Shown: positions 48,432 through 58,504, counted from the first letter of the stretch. The stretch is DNA of 64,000 nucleotides from Vibrio pelagius (GCF_024347575.1 NZ_AP025505.1:310001-374000), one strand, 5' to 3'. Notes: generated by a model from the letters alone, not told the origin. Numbers and translations are program-made.

Positions 48432-48900
48432 GCGTCACCTCCAAAATCCGTTTCTCTAAACCGTCTTTGATTTCCTGAATAACCTTTTCGTGCTCTGGCG
48501 CAAACATCGCATGTACAACCAAATGCTTTTTGTCCGGCGTGACATCTAAACTCAAGCTTCCCGGTGTCAGAGAAACCATGTTTGCGAGTAAGGAGATTTC
48601 TAAATCTGACTTAACATCCAGCGGTACATAGACAATATCTGGCTCACTCAAATGAGTTGGTGTAACCACATCCCAAACAACTTTCGCTACCGATATCATC
48701 ATTTCGTAACAGAAAAAAAAGAACAAGCTGACCAAAGCGCTAAAGCGTCTGAAGTAACTGGTTTTTAATCCAAATGGTTGGCTTAGCCATAGAGCGAAAA
48801 AACCGACCACAAAGCCAAGAATGAAATCGATACTGGTATAGTTGCCATTTAATAGCATCCAGGCCAGAGCGAGAAATAAGTTTAAAAAGAGATAAATCAC
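48424..48900 (-). CDS. mrpE: Mrp Na+/H+ antiporter subunit E
   Basis: 158 aa, MnhE/PhaE family: N-terminal hydrophobic hairpin (LFLALAWMLLNGNYTSIDFILGFVVG) and a C-terminal cytoplasmic domain with NMVSLTPGSLSLDV and HAMFAP, both conserved. Overlaps mrpD by 4 bp. Needed for assembly of the Mrp complex in known systems. Confidence 0.92.
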   Translation of the reverse strand: MIYLFLNLFLALAWMLLNGNYTSIDFILGFVVGFFALWLSQPFGLKTSYFRRFSALVSLFFFFCYEMMISVAKVVWDVVTPTHLSEPDIVYVPLDVKSDLEISLLANMVSLTPGSLSLDVTPDKKHLVVHAMFAPEHEKVIQEIKDGLEKRILEVTRG

Positions 48901-50465
48901 TGGTTACCTCCCATCGTATTCAATGTCACGTTTTGAGCTATTTCGTTGTCAACTATTACACTGTTAGCCAATGCACTCTCTCCAAGAACTGCTTTTACGT
49001 AAGCTTGGGGCTCAATCAACTGTTCTGCGGCGAGTTCTGCAAATTGGTAAAAAGGCTCGGCTGCCAAACCAATAATCAGACTTAAGGTGGTCAATGTGGC
49101 TATTGGCACGCAATATAATCCTTTTGTGTACTTGTTCATTGGCTGCGCTTTCAGTGTTTGCTGAGGCTTTTTCCAAAACACTTCGTTCCAGATCTTGGTC
49201 ATCGAGAACACCGTTAACAGCCCCACTAAAAGCGCCGCACCTGCAAGCCAATACAACTCGGTTTGCAAGCTAGATTTGATGACAAGGAACTTGCCCCAGA
49301 AGCCCGATAAAGGTGGAAACCCCGCCAGGGAGAATGCAGGAATGAGAAACAAGAAAGCGAGCCAAGGCATGGCTTTGTAAACGCCGCCTAATTGCCCCAA
49401 GTTGCCCGAGCCATATTTACGCTCGATAAAGCCGCCAATCAGGAATAAATTTGCTTTTACTATGATGTGGTGCACGATGTAAAAAATCGCGCCCGCAATG
49501 GCAAGCGGCGTGTAGATCGCCAATCCCATGATCATATAACCAATCTGGCTAATGATATGGAAAGAGAGAATCTTTTTAATGTCGTACTGGCTCGCGGCCC
49601 CCAATACGCCAGTTAACATCGTAAGTCCTGCCACCCACATCAAAGTTGGCTGCCAACCGCTTTCTGATAGTGGGAAAATCAAGGTGAACACACGGATTAA
49701 TGCGTACACCCCAACCTTGGTGAGCAACGCAGCGAATAGTGCGACAACCGCGCTCGGCAACGTATGGTAAGAAGCTGGAAGCCAAGCAAAAACAGGAAAC
49801 AACGCCGCTTTAATTGCAAACGCGAATAGGAACAGTACGGCAAGTAAGGTATTGGTGTCAGACGGAATCTGTGCGGCTTTGGCGTGTAAATCCGCAAGGT
49901 TCAAAGTCCCTGTTGCGCCATAGAGCAAGCCAATCGCAAGCAAGAAGACCAAGGTCGAGATTAGATTGAGTATCACGTACTTTACTGCTCCATCCACTTG
50001 TTGCTTTGAACCGTCCAAGATCATTAAACCAAACGATGCTATCAACATCACTTCAAACCACACGTAGAGGTTGAAAATATCTCCGGTAAGAAACGCACCA
50101 TACACACCGGCCAACAAGACATATATCAGCGCATGAAACGTGCCGTAAGACGCCTTTTCTTGCAGATCGCCCATGGCATAAAACACGCTCACGACACTAA
50201 TAATGGCCGTCACCAACACCATGGCGACCGCGAGATAATCTGCCACAAAAACAATGCCGAATGGTGCCGCCCATTGACCAAAGGCTACTGCTTGTGGCCC
50301 ACCGTTGATAACATCGTGCGTCAACAATGCCGCAATCACCAAGGTTGCCAATGCGCTTGTGCCACTTATCGCATCCACCAGCGCTTTGTTACGTTTCGCG
50401 CAGAAGATGGCGACAGCGGTAAGAAGAGAAACAACTACGGGTAACGTCAACCAAATCGTCGTCAT
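48897..50465 (-). CDS. mrpD: Mrp Na+/H+ antiporter subunit D
   Basis: 522 aa, about 14 hydrophobic helices, homologous to complex I proton-pumping subunits (NuoM/NuoN type). Ion-path residues appear in FNLYVWFEVMLIASFGLMIL (Glu) and in the lysine-containing KAALFPVFAWLPASYHTLPSAVVALFAALLTKVGVYAL region near residues 215-255. Overlaps mrpC by 4 bp. One of the two large subunits that carry ion translocation. Confidence 0.95.
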   Translation of the reverse strand: MTTIWLTLPVVVSLLTAVAIFCAKRNKALVDAISGTSALATLVIAALLTHDVINGGPQAVAFGQWAAPFGIVFVADYLAVAMVLVTAIISVVSVFYAMGDLQEKASYGTFHALIYVLLAGVYGAFLTGDIFNLYVWFEVMLIASFGLMILDGSKQQVDGAVKYVILNLISTLVFLLAIGLLYGATGTLNLADLHAKAAQIPSDTNTLLAVLFLFAFAIKAALFPVFAWLPASYHTLPSAVVALFAALLTKVGVYALIRVFTLIFPLSESGWQPTLMWVAGLTMLTGVLGAASQYDIKKILSFHIISQIGYMIMGLAIYTPLAIAGAIFYIVHHIIVKANLFLIGGFIERKYGSGNLGQLGGVYKAMPWLAFLFLIPAFSLAGFPPLSGFWGKFLVIKSSLQTELYWLAGAALLVGLLTVFSMTKIWNEVFWKKPQQTLKAQPMNKYTKGLYCVPIATLTTLSLIIGLAAEPFYQFAELAAEQLIEPQAYVKAVLGESALANSVIVDNEIAQNVTLNTMGGNQ

Positions 50466-50815
50466 TCATCCTCCTCAGAACGTCGCATCGCATCCACATC
50501 TGCCGAGCCCGCTTCGAAATATGCGCGGTAAAACAACATTAATGCAAACACCAACAAACCAAAGCCAATCACAATGGCAGTCAGAATTAGGGCTTGAGGA
50601 AGCGGGTTTGCCGCACCTTCTGGTGGCAACACTGAATTCGTCTCAATCAATGGCGGTAGTCCGGGAGTTAAACGTCCAGCAGTGAAAATCGCAATGTTCA
50701 CCGCACTGCTCAACAAGATCAAACCAAATAGTAAGCGTAAGATGTGTCGTTCAAGCATGAGATAGACACCAGCCGCGACAAACACACCGACCACGAGACT
50801 CCATAGTATTTCCAT
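50462..50815 (-). CDS. mrpC: Mrp Na+/H+ antiporter subunit C
   Basis: 117 aa, three helices, homologous to NuoK (VYLMLERHILRLLFGLILLSSAVNIAIF with the LPQALILTAIVIGFG motif near residue 75). Shares one base with mrpA stop and four with mrpD. Standard size. Confidence 0.94.
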   Translation of the reverse strand: MEILWSLVVGVFVAAGVYLMLERHILRLLFGLILLSSAVNIAIFTAGRLTPGLPPLIETNSVLPPEGAANPLPQALILTAIVIGFGLLVFALMLFYRAYFEAGSADVDAMRRSEEDE

Positions 50816-53490
50816 CAGTCCAACTCCTCATTCACGCGCAGCAACATCCCCATCACACCACCAATAATGGCGAGGTAGATGCCGACATCGAATATCAGCG
50901 GTGTGCCTAGTGGCAGAATGTCTTTCCACCACAAACCCGTTAAGAAAGGCAAATTGAAGGCAAAGCTCATTAGGCCTGCCACAAAGCTTAAGAAGATGCC
51001 AAACAGAGCAATGCTAAATGGTGCGTAATACAAGCGGTCACGCACATATTGTGGCGATTCGGCAAACATCAGTAGCGCAAAACCAATCACAGCGATCAGC
51101 GCACCAATAAAGCCGCCACCCGGCTCGTTGTGACCTCGTAACAAAAGGTAAAGTGAGAACACCAACATCAGTGCTGCAACGATGTGTGCGGTGGTCGCAA
51201 AGATAAGGGAACGAATACGGTTGCGTTTGTGATAGTGCGTTTTCAACAAGCTAACTGCGGCGATACCCGCCATCACGACCACAATCACCTCGCCTAACGT
51301 ATCGAAGGCTCGGAAATCAACCAAAATCACGTTGACGATGTTGCGTCCATGTCCGCCGGGAACGCTATTCTCTGCGAAGAAATCAGCCAGAGTGGAATCT
51401 AGAGGTGGTGCGGTGATGTTTATCAACAACGCCGTTACCGACATACCAATCACACCCGCTATCGCCCCGTGAAGTAATCTTCGACGTACCGAATGTTGCG
51501 GCACCGTCAATAAAGCTGGGATATGACGTATCAAAAGCGCCACAAATACAACCATTAAGGTTTCAACCAACAATAAGGTTTTCGCGACGTCTGGTGCGCT
51601 GTAAAGCATAAAGACTAAGGTGGTCATAAAGCCCACTAAACCCAGGGCAGAGACCGCTAGTAAGCGAGATGTGGTAAAGGTGCATACTAAGGCAGCACCG
51701 ATGAGTAGCAGAGCAATGCTGATCTCGTAGAAACTAATGTTGGCTAATGCAGCAAAGCGAGCTTGTGGGATCACTACCGGGTTACTTAACAGTAATCCAG
51801 CCAGCACGATAAAGAACAACAACACATAATGGCTTAAACGCTTTTGCTGCAATAACTGCGTTTGCCATTTCGCCAAACGCATCATGCCAGCCATAATTTT
51901 GTCGAAACTGGATTCGGCCGTTGGCAATACGGGTACTCTACGTTGCCAAATCACTAGTAGCCTAGGGTAGACTCGATACAAAACAAAACCGATTAACAAG
52001 GTTAATGCACTGAGCACCAACGGTAGATTCACGCCCTGCCATAGCTTGGTTGCTTGTGGTTCTGAGTCCGGCAAGCTCGACAAAACCCCCGGAATAACCA
52101 CGTTGTTGTTGATCCACCCTAAGCCAAATAACGGAACAAGTACACTGGCTACTGCAAGCAGCATTGCTGGCATCCATAGCCCTTTATTGGCTTCCACTTT
52201 CTTGGCTGACGTTGCACTACCTTCATAAGTCGCGAAGATAGGTTTTACAATCAGAGCTAGCGACAGTGTCACCATAGTGACGTTTACCAGAAGGAATAAG
52301 GTGGTGAGGATGACACTCGCTTCCAGACCGGATTTGTACATATATTCTTTGCTTAAGAAACCGAGTAGTGGCGGTACTCCAGATTTCGACAAGGCGGCAA
52401 GGATCGCGGCTATGACACTGAGTACTAGTGCTGTTTTCAAACCATGCAGCATACGAATATCACGCGTTCCTGTCGCTTTATCGATATTCCCCACCACCAT
52501 AAACAGCGCTGCTTTGTAGAACGAGTGCGCCAAGATAAACAGCAGCGCGGCCGTCATCGCCAACTCAGTACCCATGCCTATCATTAACACTAATTTGCCC
52601 AAGGCGACGTTGGTACTGTATGCCAGCATCAGCTTCAGATCGGTTTGCTTAAGAGCGAGCAGTGCGCACCATATCGCGGTAAAGCCGCCGAAAATGCCGA
52701 GTGTGTAGAACCAGATCTCACTAGACGAGTAGATGGGTGAGACACGGGCAAGCAAGTACACGCCAGCTTTTACCATAGTGGCGGAATGAAGATATGCGCT
52801 CACTGGCGTTGGCGCTGCCATGGCATTCGGCAACCAAAAGTGGAATGGAAACTGCGCCGATTTGGTGAAAGCACCGAGTAAGATCAGAATCAGCGAAGGT
52901 AAAAACCATTCATGTTGTGCAATCAACGCACTTTGCGCGACGATGGTACTTATCTCATAACTGCCAGCCATTTCACCCAGCAGTATCAGGCCTGCTAATA
53001 ACGCTAAGCCACCAGCGCCAGTGACAATGAGCGATTGTAATGCGTTCTTGCGGGATTTGTCTTTCTCGTGATTAAAACCAATCAAAAGATACGACGTGAT
53101 GGTGGTGAGCTCCCAAAACACAAAAAGAAGCAGGATATTGTCGCTCGTGACAACCCCGAGCATGGCTAACATGAACAGCGTTAAGTACAGGTGGAAAGAG
53201 AATCGAGACGAATGCCCCTTCAGGTAAGCCAGTGCGTAAATCTGGATAAGCGCACCGATGCCGCTGATCAAACATGCAAATAGGAAAGACAAGCCATCCA
53301 ACTTGAAGCTCAGGTTAACATCTAAACCCGGAACCCAAGCCGCTTGCCAACTTACGCCTCCCGGCTCATACCAACTGATGATAAACAGGAAAATGATTAC
53401 GGGCAGTACAGGGAAGATCGTTAGAATCAACGAACGATCTTTTGATCCCTGAGTATTTTTATTTCCTAATACGTTATTCAATAGCACCAT
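50815..53490 (-). CDS. mrpA: Mrp Na+/H+ antiporter subunit A, fused with subunit B
   Basis: 891 aa. The first ~500 residues are the NuoL-like antiporter module (FVFWELTTITSYLLIGFNHEK, FPFHFWLPNAMAAPTPVSAYLHSATMVKAGVYLLAR). Later parts match the MrpA C-terminal domain and a fused MrpB module (LMLVFSLYLLLRGHNEPGGGFIGALIAVIGFALL near residues 785-820). This A/B fusion defines the six-gene, group 2 Mrp operon. First gene of the operon; promoter presumably in the short gap before the zinc-ribbon gene. Confidence 0.95.
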   Translation of the reverse strand: MVLLNNVLGNKNTQGSKDRSLILTIFPVLPVIIFLFIISWYEPGGVSWQAAWVPGLDVNLSFKLDGLSFLFACLISGIGALIQIYALAYLKGHSSRFSFHLYLTLFMLAMLGVVTSDNILLLFVFWELTTITSYLLIGFNHEKDKSRKNALQSLIVTGAGGLALLAGLILLGEMAGSYEISTIVAQSALIAQHEWFLPSLILILLGAFTKSAQFPFHFWLPNAMAAPTPVSAYLHSATMVKAGVYLLARVSPIYSSSEIWFYTLGIFGGFTAIWCALLALKQTDLKLMLAYSTNVALGKLVLMIGMGTELAMTAALLFILAHSFYKAALFMVVGNIDKATGTRDIRMLHGLKTALVLSVIAAILAALSKSGVPPLLGFLSKEYMYKSGLEASVILTTLFLLVNVTMVTLSLALIVKPIFATYEGSATSAKKVEANKGLWMPAMLLAVASVLVPLFGLGWINNNVVIPGVLSSLPDSEPQATKLWQGVNLPLVLSALTLLIGFVLYRVYPRLLVIWQRRVPVLPTAESSFDKIMAGMMRLAKWQTQLLQQKRLSHYVLLFFIVLAGLLLSNPVVIPQARFAALANISFYEISIALLLIGAALVCTFTTSRLLAVSALGLVGFMTTLVFMLYSAPDVAKTLLLVETLMVVFVALLIRHIPALLTVPQHSVRRRLLHGAIAGVIGMSVTALLINITAPPLDSTLADFFAENSVPGGHGRNIVNVILVDFRAFDTLGEVIVVVMAGIAAVSLLKTHYHKRNRIRSLIFATTAHIVAALMLVFSLYLLLRGHNEPGGGFIGALIAVIGFALLMFAESPQYVRDRLYYAPFSIALFGIFLSFVAGLMSFAFNLPFLTGLWWKDILPLGTPLIFDVGIYLAIIGGVMGMLLRVNEELD

Positions 53491-53527
53491 CCATTTCGAT
53501 ATAAATTGATACGGTTAATGGTTCAAG

Positions 53528-53719
53528 CTACTTACTATCTTGAGCGACGTAGGAGTGTAGGTCGCTGCAGGTATTTACTTCTTTGAGTTGGTAGGCAGAT
53601 ACTTCATGCGCAAGACTTAGAGCGTCATATGAGCAATCTCCGATTTCATTTCTCGGGCATACATGAATGTTTGAACGTTCGAGCATTTCAGTTCGGCAAT
53701 TAGGACATAATTTTTTCAT
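53528..53719 (-). CDS. Small zinc-ribbon-like protein
   Basis: 63 aa. The N-terminal CPNCRTEMLERSNIHVCPR contains C-x2-C and a later Cys, with another Cys at DCSY, fitting a small zinc ribbon. An excellent AAAGGAGGA ribosome site lies seven bases before the ATG, strong evidence that it is expressed. It sits between the Mrp operon and the stress-protein gene on the same strand. No known function; a regulatory or chaperone role is speculation. Confidence 0.7.
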   Translation of the reverse strand: MKKLCPNCRTEMLERSNIHVCPRNEIGDCSYDALSLAHEVSAYQLKEVNTCSDLHSYVAQDSK

Positions 53720-53801
53720 ACCATCCTCCTTTAGGAAGTCGTCAGTATTAGGTGGCAGTTTGTTTTGGTACTTCTCCTGCTAATGCTATTTGGGTGAATA
53801 T

Positions 53802-54737
53802 TTACTTGATAGGGGAGATGAAACCTTCTGGCTTCAGCGCTACCAAGGAGCAATTAATCGATTGTAGAATGTTCTCAGCGGTATTGCCTATTACAAAGCC
53901 AGAAATACCGGTTCGAGCTAATGTGCCCATGACTAGAACATCAATTTCGACCTCGTCGACACACTCTGGAATTTTGTTGTCTGGCTTGCCATGCAGTTGA
54001 TGAATTACGGTTTCACCAGAAATTCCTGACTCCTCGATCAAACGTTGTAACGCCTGTGCGTGCTTAGCTTTAGCAAGAGATACTTCATTTTCCAGTTGAG
54101 CTTCTTCTACTTGTATCCAAACATTGCTGTTGAGATAGTTCTCTAAGTAATGTTCCCAGCAAGAGATAATGTGCAATCGACTGTCGCAGGTGTCTGCAAT
54201 CGAACGAGACAACTCCAATAAACGACGGGCAAGCGTTTCTTGTTCGGGGTTTGTAGTCATAGGATCGACGGCCACAGCAATGCGTCGCTTGTCTCTGGGT
54301 TTGGAAATAGGGCGGTGAAGCCACACTGGGCAAGGGCATTTACGCAACAGCGTCATGTCTATCGCTTTGAAACCTTCCGCCCCTTCACTGAGTGGTTCAG
54401 CCTCTTTAATGATTAAGTCATTGTGATGGGTTAACGCTTCTTGGATGATGCAAACCGCTGGTTGTTCACTGCTGTGCACCCGTAGCGGAAAGGGCACCTG
54501 TTCTTCCGAGATGCCGTGTTGTTCACGCAACGCTTTGACACTTTGCTGAAGCGAATCATGCAAAGACTGCTCATAACTTTGTTGATATTGAGCCAGATCG
54601 GTAGGGAAGTCTGGACAGGCAATTAAACCTGAAACCGGAACGCGATTGCTCGCTGCTAATCGTATTGCTTGGCTGAGAGCGTCACTATGACCGGGCAATC
54701 CTTGCGTAGCAAAAAGTATGTTCTCGAATCGTTTCAT
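53802..54737 (-). CDS. Tandem universal stress protein (UspE-like)
   Basis: 311 aa in two Usp domains (about 1-150 and 155-311). The first begins FENILFATQGLPGHSDALSQAIRLA. The second ends with the nucleotide-binding pattern VMGTLARTGISGFVIGNTAE (G-x2-x-G-x-G-x-I-GNT), close to that of UspE. The first domain lacks a clear version of this motif. GGAGGCGCG precedes the ATG. Cytoplasmic; role in stress survival is inferred from the family. Located next to an Na+/H+ antiporter operon. Confidence 0.88.
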   Translation of the reverse strand: MKRFENILFATQGLPGHSDALSQAIRLAASNRVPVSGLIACPDFPTDLAQYQQSYEQSLHDSLQQSVKALREQHGISEEQVPFPLRVHSSEQPAVCIIQEALTHHNDLIIKEAEPLSEGAEGFKAIDMTLLRKCPCPVWLHRPISKPRDKRRIAVAVDPMTTNPEQETLARRLLELSRSIADTCDSRLHIISCWEHYLENYLNSNVWIQVEEAQLENEVSLAKAKHAQALQRLIEESGISGETVIHQLHGKPDNKIPECVDEVEIDVLVMGTLARTGISGFVIGNTAENILQSINCSLVALKPEGFISPIK

Positions 54738-55138
54738 ACGCGCCTCCTTGGTTGGTTAAATATTAACCAAGTGACGGCGTATTTTTCTAGCATACAATTG
54801 TAACCACCCATTAAGTTGGGTTTATGCGTTTCTGTTCAGTTATTTACATATTAAATATCAATAACACTGAATCATAATGCATGTTCTCCGGTTACGATGT
54901 GTAACAAATTACGTCAATATTTCGGAAGATTACGAATTATATAAACACATTATCGTCGGTCATAAGATGCTTTTTTATGAACTCGATAAACGATGAAATT
55001 CATAAAAATGTTGCTGAGTTTTTCTGTTTATATTGAAGACGCCATTAAAACCTGAACCTTCTCAAAAATGGAGTCATCTTTTATGGTTTTAGTATCGTCT
55101 ACACTTGTAGTTATCTATACCTATTTCTAACTCTAAAT
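54738..55138. other. A/T-rich intergenic region
   Basis: About 400 bp holding the divergent promoters of the stress-protein and metallopeptidase genes. I see no ORF or repeat worth calling. Confidence 0.5.
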
Positions 55139-57157
55139 ATGAAAACTAAACGGTTTCCGTTACTTCTTGCTGTCTGTTGCTGCAGCGTATTCGCACAAAC
55201 TGTGCCCTACGGAGAACAGTCCATAGAGCTCAGTGAGAAAGTCTCCCCCGGCACTGATTTTAATCAGTATGTGAATGCCAACTGGGAGTCTAGTGCAGAC
55301 ATCCCATTAGGCTATCCATTTCGAAATGCTTTCGTAGATGTACACCTAAAGACACAGAAAAATCTACGCACTATTGTCGATGAGCTTACCACGTCTAAGT
55401 TATCTAACCTCACTCATGATGAAAAGAATATCGTCAATCTATATCGTAGCTACATGGATTTAGATGAAATAGAACGCCGTGGTTTATCACCTCTCGAAAA
55501 GACGCTTGAGGCGATCGAGACAATTAGCACTAGGGAAGAAGCTGCCGCTTTCATGGCAAAAGCTGGTGTGGACTCTTTTGTCGATATGATAGTTGCTCAA
55601 GATGAGAAGGATCCAACAACCAACAGACTGCATATAGTGCAGGGTGGTTTATCAATGGCCCGCGCATACTATATCGACAAAGGCGAAAAAATGGATCGCA
55701 TTCGTGACGAATATCTTTCATATATTGCTACGGTTTTTTCCGCACTCAACTATCAAGATGCCACAGAGCGCGCCCTGTCTGTGTTTGAGCTCGAAACAGT
55801 TCTGGCTCAAGGTTATTGGTCTAACGCTGAAATGAGAGATGTTGAAAAAATGTATCGACCATTGAATCTAAGACAACTGCAAGATCATGCACCAGATTTT
55901 CCTTGGGAACTGTATTTTGATGAGCTGGGTCTTAGCGATAAAGGTCGAGATAAGATCATAGTGATGACAGACGGAGCTATTCTGCACTTAGCTAAGACTT
56001 TCGCTCGCACAGACATTAAAACATTACGAGCTTACCTAGAATTTCATTATGTGAATGGATATGCCCGCTTCCTCCCGAAGCAGATATCTATGGAACACTT
56101 CGAGTTTTACAGTCGTGTCTTGAATGGTGTGACGACAGATAAACCTCGAGAAGAAACAGCGCTTAGACTCATAGATGAAATCTACGGGGAGAAACTTGGC
56201 AAGATATACGTAGATCGATACTTTCCACAAGAAAATAAAGAAGAGATGACGAGCCTGATAGGCTATCTTCAGGACTCGTTTGCGAAACGCTTTGCGGCTA
56301 ATGAATGGATGGATATAGAAACTAAAGAGGAAGCGCTTCGTAAACTAGATCAATTTACCGTCAAAATCGGCTACCCAGATCGGTGGCACGATACCTCGGA
56401 TATTCAATTTTCTGCGAACCGCTTAATAGCCAATATTGAGAACATCAATCAACGAACTGCTAGGATTCAGATAGCAAAAATAGGCAACCCTGTCGACAGT
56501 TGGGAGTGGGACATGTTGCCACAAACTGTCAATGCATATTACACCGCTACGTCAAATGAAATCGTATTTCCTGCGGCCATCCTACAACCGCCATTTTACT
56601 CTGCTGATGTTGATATGGCGTATAATTTTGGAGCAATTGGCGCTGTTATAGGCCATGAGATTGGACATGGTTTTGACGATCAAGGACGGATGTTTGATGG
56701 CCGTGGCGTATTACGCGACTGGTGGACTAGAACTGCAAGCAAACGCTACGAAGTAAAAACGACCCAACTCGTTAAACAATATAGTGAGTTCGAGTTTGAT
56801 GGCCTGAACATTGATGGCAGGTTGACGCTTGGCGAGAACTTGGGAGATTTGGGGGGGCTTACGATCGCTCTTGAAGCTTACAAACAATATTGCATTGACA
56901 CGTATCCTAATGGAAAAGCACCAGTCATAGCGGGCACGACTGGAATCCAACGTTTTTTCATAGCGTGGGCGCAAGTTTGGCGTGAAAAGGCGACTGTGGA
57001 AGCGACTCGATCACGGATCCTTAGCGACCCGCATGCTCCAAATCAGTTTCGCATCAACGGTATCGTTCGAAATATAGATGAATGGTACGAAGCGTTTAAT
57101 GTTACCAAGGACAGTGAAATGTACTTGGCGCCAGATGCTCGCGTGAAAATCTGGTAA
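55139..57157 (+). CDS. M13-family (neprilysin-like) zinc metallopeptidase
   Basis: 672 aa, full length. Signal peptide MKTKRFPLLLAVCCCSVFAQ; the C-C-C segment could also be a lipidation site but lacks a clear lipobox. Motifs: NAYYTATSNEIVFPAAIL near residue 465, the zinc site HEIGHGFDDQG near 505-515, and the third ligand in ENLGDLGGL near 565, all intact. Such enzymes trim peptides in the periplasm or outside. No Shine-Dalgarno sequence is seen before the ATG, so the mRNA could be leaderless. A seven-G run lies at 56851-56857. Confidence 0.92.
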   Translation: MKTKRFPLLLAVCCCSVFAQTVPYGEQSIELSEKVSPGTDFNQYVNANWESSADIPLGYPFRNAFVDVHLKTQKNLRTIVDELTTSKLSNLTHDEKNIVNLYRSYMDLDEIERRGLSPLEKTLEAIETISTREEAAAFMAKAGVDSFVDMIVAQDEKDPTTNRLHIVQGGLSMARAYYIDKGEKMDRIRDEYLSYIATVFSALNYQDATERALSVFELETVLAQGYWSNAEMRDVEKMYRPLNLRQLQDHAPDFPWELYFDELGLSDKGRDKIIVMTDGAILHLAKTFARTDIKTLRAYLEFHYVNGYARFLPKQISMEHFEFYSRVLNGVTTDKPREETALRLIDEIYGEKLGKIYVDRYFPQENKEEMTSLIGYLQDSFAKRFAANEWMDIETKEEALRKLDQFTVKIGYPDRWHDTSDIQFSANRLIANIENINQRTARIQIAKIGNPVDSWEWDMLPQTVNAYYTATSNEIVFPAAILQPPFYSADVDMAYNFGAIGAVIGHEIGHGFDDQGRMFDGRGVLRDWWTRTASKRYEVKTTQLVKQYSEFEFDGLNIDGRLTLGENLGDLGGLTIALEAYKQYCIDTYPNGKAPVIAGTTGIQRFFIAWAQVWREKATVEATRSRILSDPHAPNQFRINGIVRNIDEWYEAFNVTKDSEMYLAPDARVKIW

Positions 57158-57314
57158 AAATGGAATAGTTGGGATAAATCACCCTAATTTCCCATCCGCA
57201 TGCCATCAAACTTATGTCCTTTAGTTCGAATGTGCCTACTCGACATTGATAAGTCAGCGACACTCTCGCTGACTAAATTCTCAATGTATTAGAAGGGTCG
57301 TTTTTCTTTTAAAT

Positions 57315-57485
57315 TCAGCTTTTCTCAAAAGTCCCGATAGTTTTAATCACTCCCGACATTATCTCTGTTGAGTCGGCTTTTTTAGAAGCTTGTTGCATAG
57401 CTGTAGAGTTCTGTTTTAAGCGTGCTCTTAGGTCATCTAGTTCTTTTTGAGTTGTTGATTTTTCAGTATTTTTCGGACTATTCAT
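57315..57485 (-). CDS. Small hypothetical protein, 56 aa
   Basis: An ORF shorter than usual calling limits. It begins MNSPKNTEKSTTQKELDDLR and ends GTFEKS; it is charged and helical, perhaps coiled-coil. Only a weak TGATGG lies before the ATG. The codon pattern is plausible, and it fills the gap between the metallopeptidase and a divergent LysR gene. I do not recognise it. Confidence 0.45.
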   Translation of the reverse strand: MNSPKNTEKSTTQKELDDLRARLKQNSTAMQQASKKADSTEIMSGVIKTIGTFEKS

Positions 57486-57580
57486 AATTTACACCATCAA
57501 GTTTTTTTGTGATGACATATTATTATCTACAAAAGTGATACTATGTAGTTGGTTAATATCTAAAATACAGATGGGTTATA

Positions 57581-58435
57581 ATGTTTACGCTCCAACAGTT
57601 AGAAACCTTGGTTACATGTGTAGAATGTGGTTCATTTTCTGCTGCTGCAAGAAAGTTAGGAAAAGCACAATCTGCCGTCAGTACCACAATAGCTAACTTA
57701 GAAATCGATACTGACACTGTGATCTTTGATCGCTCCTCCCGTACCCCCAAGTTAACTGCACAGGGAACCAGACTTTACTCCTATTCAGTGAGTCTGTTGA
57801 GCGACGCTTACCAAATAGAACATATGATGAAGGCATTTGGCTCGGGTGTAGAAGAGACGTTGACCATTGCTGCAAATGCATTATTGCTCACGCCTAAGTT
57901 TTACGATGTGTTAAAAGAGTTCTACGTGCTTTTTCCCTTCACGCAGCTCAATTTAAACGTTGTCGAAAATAATCTTGTCGCTGATATGGTTGAAAGAAAG
58001 GAAGCAGATATTGGTTTTATGATTTGGGGGCAAGAACCTCCGAGAAATGTAGAGCTTGGCTCGATTGGCTATGTTTCATTTGCGATAGCTGTTCATCAAT
58101 CGCATCCTCTGTTATCGGATTCAAATGTCGTGTTTGACAACGTAAAAGACTACCACCAAGTGTTATTGAAAGATTCCCCCTTACACTACAACCTGCCATT
58201 AACGCGATCTAACTCTATCGTGAATAATTTAGAGGGGGTTATTGAGATAATTAAGATCAATAACAACTGGAGTTTATTGCCACATCACGTCATTAGTCAT
58301 CACTCTGATTTAAGAAAACTACAAGTTAGGGGTGAAGAGAAAGATTGGTTGTTACAAGTCGATCGAGTTACTAGACAGAAGCTCGGAAAAGCAGCCCAAT
58401 GGCTGGTGGATAAGAGTACAACATTATATACGTAG
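57581..58435 (+). CDS. LysR-family transcriptional regulator
   Basis: 284 aa, slightly short for the family. Helix-turn-helix CGSFSAAARKLGKAQSAVSTTIANLE, then an effector domain (TIAANALLLTPKFYDVLKEF). It is convergent with an arylsulfatase gene, with a shared terminator, and divergent from the 56-aa ORF. Target unknown. Confidence 0.89.
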   Translation: MFTLQQLETLVTCVECGSFSAAARKLGKAQSAVSTTIANLEIDTDTVIFDRSSRTPKLTAQGTRLYSYSVSLLSDAYQIEHMMKAFGSGVEETLTIAANALLLTPKFYDVLKEFYVLFPFTQLNLNVVENNLVADMVERKEADIGFMIWGQEPPRNVELGSIGYVSFAIAVHQSHPLLSDSNVVFDNVKDYHQVLLKDSPLHYNLPLTRSNSIVNNLEGVIEIIKINNNWSLLPHHVISHHSDLRKLQVRGEEKDWLLQVDRVTRQKLGKAAQWLVDKSTTLYT

Positions 58436-58455
58436 TGTTGATAAAGGGATGGCTA

Positions 58456-58495
58456 AAAAAGTCCGACCAACAAAATAATGTTGATCGGACTTTTT
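58456..58495. terminator. Bidirectional terminator between LysR and sulfatase genes
   Basis: A long near-perfect hairpin (AAAAAGTCCGA / TCGGACTTTTT with CAACA / TGTTG inside) has A and T runs on both sides and serves both convergent genes. Confidence 0.9.
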
Positions 58496-58504
58496 GCTCA
58501 TCTG

